Shown piece by piece: positions 18,533-25,643 of a stretch of 33,812 bases of DNA. The notes beneath the pieces were generated by a model. The model ran no database searches, had not been told where the DNA came from, and saw only the letters and a list, made by a program, of their open reading frames with translations. Source of the DNA: Nitrospiraceae bacterium (lineage in GTDB: Bacteria; Nitrospirota; Nitrospiria; Nitrospirales; Nitrospiraceae); assembly GCA_919902505.1 (NCBI GenBank), contig CAKKRE010000082.1, positions 1 to 33,812 on the forward strand, given 5' to 3'. Position 1 is the stretch's first letter. Every line of letters begins with the position of its first letter. The translations under genes were made by a program, and so were the position numbers.

Positions 18533-18780
18533 CCAGATGTCCCTCCTACGAAGTGGAGGCGCAGGGAGATGAACCGGATACTTAAAGCATACGAGCCGCT
18601 ACGGAACCAGTCAAGGATGGGAGATGGGGGGGAGCTTATGGCCGATGCCCGGTAGCAGGAACAGAACCAGGAATCTCGTGAAGCGTCTTTTGTGGCTCGT
18701 GTTTAAAGAAGGACAGCAGGACAAACGAATGACGTTTCGCGTCTGACGATGCGGAGAGCAGTAGCGGACACATCAGCTAG
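18533..18780. other. Intergenic region between nfeD and the insertion sequence, with a second dyad repeat
   Basis: No gene is seen in these ~250 bp. It should contain the minus-strand promoter of the nfeD-slipin operon, but I cannot point to convincing boxes. CTCGTGAAGCGT at 18675-18686 repeats the core of the dyad repeat at 16216-16227 (inverse orientation). CGTGAAGCGTC (18677-18687) can pair with GACGTTTCGCG (18731-18741) with two mismatches. CTAG at 18777-18780 is the left copy of the insertion-site duplication. Confidence 0.5.
18675..18741. repeat. REP-like dyad repeat, second and more degenerate copy
   Basis: The left arm carries the 12-bp core CTCGTGAAGCGT shared exactly with the repeat at 16171-16235. 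The right arm GACGTTTCGCG pairs with 9 of 11 bases. Together the two copies flank the nfeD-slipin operon. Confidence 0.55.
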
Positions 18781-20321
18781 GAGCCTGTCCGAGTAACGCC
18801 TAAAGGCAATGCGCGATGTGGTTTCTCTGCTGCATGGCTACAACAGTCACATCGTGGGACGTCGATCAGCTGGTGCTGCGGCCTCCCTCGATTCAGGAAC
18901 TGGTGCCCACGGGACATCTGGCGCACTTCGTGCGGGACCTGGTCCGAGACTCGCTGGACCTGTCGGCCATCCTGAAGACCGACACGGAAGATCGCGGGTT
19001 TCCGCCGGACGACCCCGTCATGATGACCGCCCTGTTGCGGTCTGCCGACGGACAAGGACCCTCCGCCTCGCGGCGGATCGCGAAGGCGTGTGAGGAGCGG
19101 GTGGACGTCATGGCGGTGACCGCCCGACAGGCGCCCGACTTTCGCACGGTCAGCGATTTTCGGAAGCGCCATCTCACGGCGTTGGGCGAGCTGGTCACGC
19201 AAGTGCTCAAGTTCTGCCAGAAGGCGGGGTTGGTCACGTTGGGGCACGTGGCGCTTGAGGGCACGAAACTCAAGGCCAATGCCTCGAAGCACAAGGCGAT
19301 GAGTTATGGCCGCATGCAACAGGCCGAAGCGGACCTGACGGCGACGGTGTAGGGGTGGCTGGAGAAGGCGGCGGCCCTCGACGCCCGAGAAGATGTGGAG
19401 TGGGGCCGAGACCGTCGTGGGGATGAGCTGCCGGCGTGGATCACGGATAAGCAGCACCGGCTGGAGAAGATTCGGCATGCGAAGGTCGCCTTGGAGGCGG
19501 AGGCTCGTGCGAACGCCCAGGCCGCGCACACGCGTCGTGCGGGCAATGCCGAGGCTCGGCCTCAGCGAGGCCGCCCGCCCATACACCCGCCAGGCGCCCC
19601 TCGGGACAGGGCCCAGCGCAATTTCACCGATCCCGATAGCCGAATCATGAAGACGACAGAGGGCTTCGTGCAAGGGTACAACGCGCAGGCGGCGGTGGAT
19701 GCGGCCAGCCAGATCATCGTGGCGCACCGAGTAACGGCGGCGGCCACCGACCTGCAGCAACTCGCTCCGATGGTGGCCCAGATCAAGCAGCAGACCGGTC
19801 GGCAGGCGCGGGAGGTGTCGGCCGATGCCGGCTACAGTTCGGACGCCAACTTCCGAGAGCTGAATCGGCGTCATATCCGTGGCTACGTCGCGACGGGCCG
19901 GCAACAACACGGGCACGCCGCGGCCGACGGAAGCCGTCAGGCGAAGGCTGGGACTCGCACACGAGCCATGCAGGTGACGCTGAGACGGGGTGGTCATCGC
20001 AGTCGATATCGGCTGCGCAAGCAGACCGTGGAGCCCGTCTTCGGCCAGATCAAACAGGCGCGCGGGTTTCGGCAGGTGCGGCTGCGCGGGATCGAGAAGG
20101 TAACCCAGGAGTGGAGTCTGGTGTGCAGCGCCCATAACCTCTTGAAGCTGGCGAAGGCCCTCACCAGGTAAGGGTGTAAGCCCGGCACGATTCCGCCGTG
20201 AGGTTTCAACGTGGTCGAGTTCCTCGGGGGATGTCATCCCGCCCCCCCCGATGAGAACATCGGAGCAGCTTCTAAGAAAGCCGGCTTTAATTGCTCGTCG
20301 GACCATTACTCGGACAGGCTC
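18781..20321 (+). mobile_element. IS1182-like insertion sequence, complete ends, 1541 bp
   Basis: The left end GAGCCTGTCCGAGTAA (18781-18796) is the exact inverse of the right end TTACTCGGACAGGCTC (20306-20321). Both are flanked by CTAG (18777-18780 and 20322-20325), which fits a 4-bp palindromic target duplication. One transposase frame fills most of the element, followed by about 135 bp of non-coding sequence. Intact ends suggest the copy could still be moved by a transposase supplied elsewhere, although its own gene is interrupted. Confidence 0.9.
18834..20171 (+). pseudogene. IS1182-family transposase interrupted by one in-frame amber codon
   Basis: The frame reads from ATG 18834 (MATTVTSWDVDQLVLRPPS) to a TAG at 19350-19352 and continues in the same frame, without another stop, to 20171. 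Family features on both sides are clear. Before the stop are QAPDFRTVSDFRKRHL and HVALEGTKLKANAS. After it are FTDPDSRIMKT, GYNAQAAVDAASQIIVAH, EVSADAGYSSD and the C-terminal helix TVEPVFGQIKQARGFRQVRLRG. The full product would be about 445 residues. A single nonsense change (for example CAG or AAG to TAG) explains the break; there is no frameshift. The segment LLRSADGQGPSA replaces what I would expect to be a tyrosine-rich LLxYAY stretch, a possible second lesion. Unless amber is read through, the gene is inactive. Confidence 0.88.
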
Positions 20322-20325
20322 CTAG

Positions 20326-20892
20326 GCCTCTCCAAGGAGTCAGTCTCATGGCTGGGTTGCTCTCATGTACCTGTGCCGGCATCCTTGCCAAGCCGCTTAC
20401 GAGACTGCCCGGAGTGTCCTTCGGCCGTTGGTGCGGGGAAATCTTTTATGTGTATAGGCAAGGGGTGTTGAAATTGGTCCGGTATTCCGGGACTTGTATC
20501 GTCGATGGATGTGGTGGAAGCCTGTCTCTTACAGGCGAAAGAGAAGCAATGGCAAATTTAGTGGGTGTGTCAGGGCAGCGGTGGGTATTGGCCTGCAAGA
20601 ACGTTCCGACGGAGCATCCTCGTACGCCATTTGACTTCACGGCCCCCGATCGAGCTCAGGTTCCGAACGGTTCGTCCGAACGCGAATTAGCCCGTACGGC
20701 GTGACTCTTCCCTGGTTTCTTCTTGCATCTCTCCTGAACAAACGATTCGAGCTCACGATGTCCCAGTAGGGAAGGGCCTTATTGGGAGGATACTTCCTCC
20801 TGACTGAAGATGATTTTCCAGCGGGAAACGGGTATTCTTCCGTCAACTAATAGCCTTCCCTATAGGTCATCTTTCTCATGTCAAAGTCATAA
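20326..20892. other. Gene-free stretch between the insertion sequence and the restriction operon
   Basis: These ~570 bp contain short open frames, none with a recognisable domain, credible ribosome-binding site or typical codon use. A perfect 6-bp hairpin GGAGGA-TACT-TCCTCC lies at 20785-20800. The last ~180 bp are less GC-rich than the chromosome to the left and presumably carry the promoter for the restriction operon. I cannot define its boxes with confidence. Confidence 0.45.
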
Positions 20893-23800
20893 ATGAGTAC
20901 GGACTTTTTCTCGAAACCGATTCTGAATACTCCGTATGCATGCCCCGCCCGGCATTGGGAACTCGATGAGCAAGGCCAGCCGACGCATCAAATCATAGAG
21001 AGCCGCCGTCCTGCCGAATTCATCACGCCGATTCCCAAGCCCAAGAAACGAAAATCCTCAGAAAAGCAGTCTTCGATGGTTTTCGACGAGGGAAAGGGGC
21101 TCTCAACACAGGAACAGCAGTATGACATCACGGCCATCATCAACGGGGTGCGTACCCAAGTTGAGGCATGGCGAAATTTGCAGAGCTCGAATGATTGGCA
21201 GGTCACTCCCGAAACTGCTCGCTTACTGCAACACTGGCGGCATCACAAGTTCAGTAACACTCGACCATTCTTTTGCCAAGTTGAGGCGGCTGAAACGGCC
21301 ATCTGGCTGACAGAAGTTGCCCCCAATACCAAGGCAGGCAAAGGTTTTCTTGAGCACCTCGCGAACGCCAACAACGACGCGAATCCAGGCTTAACGCGAC
21401 TGGCGTTGAAACTGGCCACAGGAGCCGGCAAGACCACGGTCATGGCCATGCTGATCGCGTGGCAGACGATCAACGCCGTACGGCGCCCCAACAGTAAGAA
21501 ATTCACCCGTGGTTTTCTCGTCGTGACGCCTGGCCTCACGATCAAAGACCGCCTGCGCGTTCTTCAGCCGAATGATCCGGACAGTTACTACGCGAGCCGT
21601 GAATTGGTGCCCAATGATCTGCTCGGCGATGTGAGTCACGCGAAGATCGTCATCACCAATTTTCACTCGTTCAAACTTCGAGAACGAATCGAGTTGTCAA
21701 AGGGTGGCCGGTCGCTGCTTCAAGGACGAGGCGAAGAGCTGCAGACTCTCGAAACCGACGGCCAAATGCTCCAGAGAGTGATGCCCGATTTGATGGGCAT
21801 GAAGAATATTCTCGTCCTCAACGACGAGGCGCACCATTGCTACCGAGAGAAGCCAGGTGCAAAGGCCGAGGAAGAAGACCTCAAAGGGGATGATAGGAAA
21901 GAGGCCGAGAAGAACAGCGAAGCGGCTCGCCTCTGGATTTCCGGCCTAGAGATAGTCACACGAAAACTCGGTGTCACGCAGATCGTCGATCTATCGGCCA
22001 CCCCATTCTTTCTGAGTGGCTCAGGTTACGCGGAGGGCACCCTCTTCCCCTGGACCATGAGCGACTTCTCGCTCATGGACGCCATTGAGTGCGGCATCGT
22101 CAAACTCCCGCGTGTGCCCGTCGCCGACAACATTCCCGGTGAAGAGATGCCCATGTTCCGCAATCTGTGGGAACACATCCGGACGAAAATGCCCAAGAAA
22201 GGGCGGGGCAAGTCCGACAACCTCGATCCACTCAGCCTACCGCCGCAACTCCAAACCGCGCTCGAAGCCCTCTATGGTCACTACGAGAAGACCTACGAGC
22301 TTTGGGACAAAGCCGGTATCCGAGTGCCGCCCTGCTTCATTGTCGTCTGCAACAACACCTCCACCTCCAAGTTGGTCTACGACTATATCTCCGGCTTTCT
22401 CCGCGAGAACGATGATGGGTCAGAGACTCCTATAGCCGGACGCCTCGCGCTGTTTCGCAACTTCGATGAACACGGTAACCCGTTCGCCCGGCCGAACACT
22501 TTACTGATTGACAGCGAGCAACTCGAATCCGGCGAAGCCCTGGACGACAAATTTCGCAGTATGGCCGCCGATGAAATCGCCCGCTTCCGAAACGAGGTCA
22601 TGCAGCGCGGTGGCAAGCTGGCTGATGAACTCCGAACAGGGAAAGAACTCGATGACGTGACACTGCTCCGAGAAGTCATGAACACCGTGGGCAAATACGG
22701 CCAGTTGGGCGGGTCAATCCGCTGCGTCGTCTCCGTCTCCATGCTCACCGAGGGCTGGGATGCAAATACCGTGACGCATGTGTTGGGCGTTCGAGCCTTC
22801 GGCACGCAGCTCCTTTGCGAACAGGTCATTGGCCGCGCCCTCCGCCGCCAGTCCTACGATCTGAATGAAGATGGGCTATTCAATGTGGAATACGCCGATG
22901 TCTTGGGCATTCCCTTCGACTTTACTGCCAAGCCGGTGGTCGCGCCTCCTCAGCCGCCTCGCGAAACTATCCACGTCAAGGCCATGCGTCCCGAACGCGA
23001 TCTCCTCGAAATCCGTTTCCCGCGTGTGGTGGGCTACCGCGTCGAATTGCCCGAGGAACGTCTATCTGCCGAGTTCAACCAGGACTCCATGCTGGAGCTG
23101 ACCCCGGACCTGGTCGGGGCGACAGAGACAAGAAACTCAGGAATCATTGGCGCACCGGCGGACCTCACGCTGGTTCATACCGGGGATGTTCGGCCCTCGC
23201 AGGTTCTCTATGAGCTGGTGTCTCATCTTGTGCTGACCAAGTGGCGCGATCCGGGTGAAGATCCCAAGCTCCACCTCTTTGGGCAGCTGAAGCGCATCGC
23301 CCGACAATGGCTTGATGGGTACCTCGTCTGCAAGGGCGGCACCTATCCAGCGCAGTTAAAATACAAGATGCTGGCTGACATGGCTTGCGAACGCATCACC
23401 GCCGGGATCATACGAAAGTTCGTCGGCCAGCGGCCAATCATGGTGCTGCTCGATCCCTATAACGCCACTGGTTCCACCGCTCACGTTAACTTCAACACCT
23501 CAAAAACCGATCGCTGGGAGACGGATGCCCGCCGTTGTCACCTCAACTGGGTCATCCTCGATAGCGATTGGGAAGGGGAATTCTGCCGCGTGGTCGAGTC
23601 CCATCCACGCGTTCGGGCCTACGTTAAGAACCACAACCTCGGTTTCGAAGTGCCGTACCGCTATGGCTCAGAATCGCGGAAGTATCTGCCCGACTTCATC
23701 GTGCTGGTGGACGACGGACACGGCGAGGAAGATCTCTTGCACCTCATCGTCGAGATCAAAGGATACCGGCGCGAAGACGCGAAGGAGAAGAAATCGACCA

Positions 23801-23961
23801 TGGAGACCTACTGGGTGCCTGGTGTGAATCATCTGGGCACCTATGGGCGCTGGGCCTTTGCCGAGTTCACTGAGGTCTATCAGATCGAGGCCGACTTCAA
23901 GGCCAAGGTCGAAAGCGAGTTTAACAAGATGATCGACACGGTCACAGGCGCGAAGGATTGA
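20893..23961 (+). CDS. Type III-like restriction helicase-nuclease (Res subunit, BPTD_3080-like)
   Basis: The 1022-aa product is a superfamily 2 helicase fused to a C-terminal nuclease. Motifs: Walker A ATGAGKT (175-181), motif II NDEAHH (~308-313), motif III LSATPF (~366), motif VI QVIGRALRR (~643-651), preceded by SMLTEGWDANTVTHV. Near the C-terminus PDFIVLVDD (~932) and LIVEIKGY (~951-958) form a PD-(D/E)xK nuclease signature. The order helicase then nuclease, and a type III-like methylase two genes downstream, indicate a restriction subunit that translocates or scans DNA and cuts unmodified sites. The N-terminal ~130 residues are family-specific. The start ATG has no strong ribosome-binding site. 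The next gene begins within 1-10 bp of its stop, so they are co-transcribed. Confidence 0.9.
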   Translation: MSTDFFSKPILNTPYACPARHWELDEQGQPTHQIIESRRPAEFITPIPKPKKRKSSEKQSSMVFDEGKGLSTQEQQYDITAIINGVRTQVEAWRNLQSSNDWQVTPETARLLQHWRHHKFSNTRPFFCQVEAAETAIWLTEVAPNTKAGKGFLEHLANANNDANPGLTRLALKLATGAGKTTVMAMLIAWQTINAVRRPNSKKFTRGFLVVTPGLTIKDRLRVLQPNDPDSYYASRELVPNDLLGDVSHAKIVITNFHSFKLRERIELSKGGRSLLQGRGEELQTLETDGQMLQRVMPDLMGMKNILVLNDEAHHCYREKPGAKAEEEDLKGDDRKEAEKNSEAARLWISGLEIVTRKLGVTQIVDLSATPFFLSGSGYAEGTLFPWTMSDFSLMDAIECGIVKLPRVPVADNIPGEEMPMFRNLWEHIRTKMPKKGRGKSDNLDPLSLPPQLQTALEALYGHYEKTYELWDKAGIRVPPCFIVVCNNTSTSKLVYDYISGFLRENDDGSETPIAGRLALFRNFDEHGNPFARPNTLLIDSEQLESGEALDDKFRSMAADEIARFRNEVMQRGGKLADELRTGKELDDVTLLREVMNTVGKYGQLGGSIRCVVSVSMLTEGWDANTVTHVLGVRAFGTQLLCEQVIGRALRRQSYDLNEDGLFNVEYADVLGIPFDFTAKPVVAPPQPPRETIHVKAMRPERDLLEIRFPRVVGYRVELPEERLSAEFNQDSMLELTPDLVGATETRNSGIIGAPADLTLVHTGDVRPSQVLYELVSHLVLTKWRDPGEDPKLHLFGQLKRIARQWLDGYLVCKGGTYPAQLKYKMLADMACERITAGIIRKFVGQRPIMVLLDPYNATGSTAHVNFNTSKTDRWETDARRCHLNWVILDSDWEGEFCRVVESHPRVRAYVKNHNLGFEVPYRYGSESRKYLPDFIVLVDDGHGEEDLLHLIVEIKGYRREDAKEKKSTMETYWVPGVNHLGTYGRWAFAEFTEVYQIEADFKAKVESEFNKMIDTVTGAKD

Positions 23962-23970
23962 TTGACGACG

Positions 23971-25443
23971 ATGCCGACGAAACGACTCAGAATCTTTATC
24001 AGCAGCGTGCAGAAAGAGTTCGCGCAACTTCGCCGGGACCTGAAAGCCTTCTTGCTCGGTGATGCCGTGCTGCGCCGTTTTGTGACTGAGGTGTTTCTGT
24101 TCGAGGAGATGCCGGCCAAGGACCGCCGCGCCGATCAAGTCTATCTCGAAGAAGTCGAACGCTGCGACATCTACCTGGGCCTCTTCGGTTATGAATACGG
24201 CAACGAAGACCGGCAAGGCGTGTCCGCGACGGAGCGCGAATATAATCACGCCACCCAACTGGGCAAACCCCGGCTGATCTATGTCTGGGGCGCCGACGAC
24301 AGCAAGCGCGCCGTCAAGATGAAGTCGTTGGTTCGGAAAGTCGGCAGCGAACTGATCCGTCGCCGTGTCGAAGATGTGAGCGCGCTGACGACCGAGGTCT
24401 ATGCCAGCCTTGTGGACTATCTGGACGACATGGGCGCGCTGCGTGTCCCGCCGTTCGATACCTCCGCATGCGACGGCGCCGGCCTGAAAGACCTCTCGCG
24501 CAAACGTATCGGCTGGTTCCTGGAAACCGCTGGCCGCGAGCGCGGTTTTCCACTCAAGCCTAACACCACGACCCAGGCCCTGCTCACCCACCTCAATCTG
24601 CTCGACCATGGCAAGCCCACCAATGCCGCCATGCTCCTGTTTGGCGCGAATCCTCAGCGCTTTCATCGCACCGCCGAGACCAAATGCGTGCATTGCCACG
24701 GCACTGAGTATCGCCGCCCCTTCGCCTCCCAACAGATTTATTCCGGCGACCTGTTCGACCAGGCGAATCAGGCGCACGATTTCGTGCTGGCAAAAATCAA
24801 CCGTGCCATCGGTACCCGCGCCGTCAGCATCACCGCACCGGCCACCTACGAACTGCCGCCCGATGCCGTGGGTGAGGCGATCGTCAACGCCATCGCCCAC
24901 CGCGATTATCACAGTAACGCTTCAGTCGAGGTCCGCCTGTTTGCCGACCGGCTTGAAGTCTGGAACCCCGGTTCGCTCCCTGGAACGCTCACGCTCGACG
25001 ACTTGCGCAATGATCATCCTTCCGTGCCCCGCAACCCGCTGATTGCCGAGTCGCTCTATCTCACCCGCTACATTGAGAAAGTAGGGTCGGGTACCCAGCG
25101 CATGATCGAGCTCTGCCGGCAAGCTGGACTGCCCGAACCGGATTACGAACTGCGCGCCGGATCGTTCGTCCTCACCCTGTGGCGCAACTGGCTGACCGAT
25201 GAGGTGTTGGCCCGACTCGATCTCAGCGGGAGGCAGCGGCAAGCTATTGCCGTTGTCAAAGCCCAAGGTCACATCACGAATCGGAATCTCCGCGAGCAGA
25301 GTGGTGTAACCATTCGGACAGCTTCCCGCGACCTGGAAGATCTCGTCCGAAAAGGAGTACTGACGAAAGTCGGGGACACGGGCCGGAGCACCTTCTATGT
25401 GATATCCCGTAAACTGGACACAAACAGGACAAACAGGACATGA
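23971..25443 (+). CDS. DUF4062 - GHKL ATPase - winged-helix protein in the restriction operon
   Basis: About 490 aa. The N-terminal ~110 residues are DUF4062 (LRIFISSVQKEFAQLR ... CDIYLGLFGYEYG ... SATEREYNHA), a TIR-related fold found in signalling and defence proteins. Residues ~180-400 resemble the AlbA/RecG-like ATP-binding proteins, with a GHKL N-box AIVNAIAHRDYHSN and EKVGSGTQRMIELCRQAGLPEP. The end is a winged helix (NRNLREQSGVTIRTASRDLEDLVRKGVL). The usual AlbA_2 domain seems replaced by DUF4062. I use ATG 23971; a TTG at 23962, right after the upstream stop and 4 bp from AAGGA, is an equally possible start. The tail DTNRTNRT is coded by the short repeats that continue downstream. The role is probably regulatory or abortive-infection-like; this is inferred from domains and position. 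Confidence 0.85.
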   Translation: MPTKRLRIFISSVQKEFAQLRRDLKAFLLGDAVLRRFVTEVFLFEEMPAKDRRADQVYLEEVERCDIYLGLFGYEYGNEDRQGVSATEREYNHATQLGKPRLIYVWGADDSKRAVKMKSLVRKVGSELIRRRVEDVSALTTEVYASLVDYLDDMGALRVPPFDTSACDGAGLKDLSRKRIGWFLETAGRERGFPLKPNTTTQALLTHLNLLDHGKPTNAAMLLFGANPQRFHRTAETKCVHCHGTEYRRPFASQQIYSGDLFDQANQAHDFVLAKINRAIGTRAVSITAPATYELPPDAVGEAIVNAIAHRDYHSNASVEVRLFADRLEVWNPGSLPGTLTLDDLRNDHPSVPRNPLIAESLYLTRYIEKVGSGTQRMIELCRQAGLPEPDYELRAGSFVLTLWRNWLTDEVLARLDLSGRQRQAIAVVKAQGHITNRNLREQSGVTIRTASRDLEDLVRKGVLTKVGDTGRSTFYVISRKLDTNRTNRT

Positions 25444-25610
25444 ATGAGACAGGCCCACAAACTGGCCATAAACCGGACAAACAGGACAGGAAAGGGCTCA
25501 CAAAGGGCTCAAACGACTCATTCCGACCCCGGCAACCGTTATGAACTGGTCAGCCCGGCGGGAAAGGGGTCACAAAGGGGCCACATGGGACATGTATGGG
25601 ACATGGCGAG
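25411..25610 (+). repeat. Short degenerate direct repeats between the DUF4062 gene and the methylase
   Basis: Units of the form AAACNGGAC recur at 25411, 25422, 25431, 25470 and 25479. These are followed by CACAAAGGGGTC/CACAAAGGGCTC-type copies (25498-25580) and two copies of ATGGGACATG (25585-25610). The array covers the last codons of the upstream gene and most of the 200-bp spacer before the methylase ATG at 25644. It has no regular spacers, so it is not a CRISPR; it looks like slippage-prone sequence. Confidence 0.7.
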
Positions 25611-25643
25611 CGCAATGACAAATAGAAACAAACAGGTATAACC

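Noticed and set aside
18777-20306. Minus-strand frame of 509 codons across the insertion sequence
   Set aside because: Antisense to the transposase, whose family motifs are on the plus strand; GC-driven open frame.
20291-20704. Possible small gene after the insertion sequence
   Set aside because: It begins inside the insertion sequence's right end, and I see no family, no ribosome-binding site and no typical codon use.
23668-24912. Minus-strand frame of 414 codons
   Set aside because: Antisense to the Res end and the DUF4062 gene; no domain.
25411-25610. CRISPR-like array
   Set aside because: Units are 9-12 bp, degenerate and without spacers of uniform length; no cas genes.
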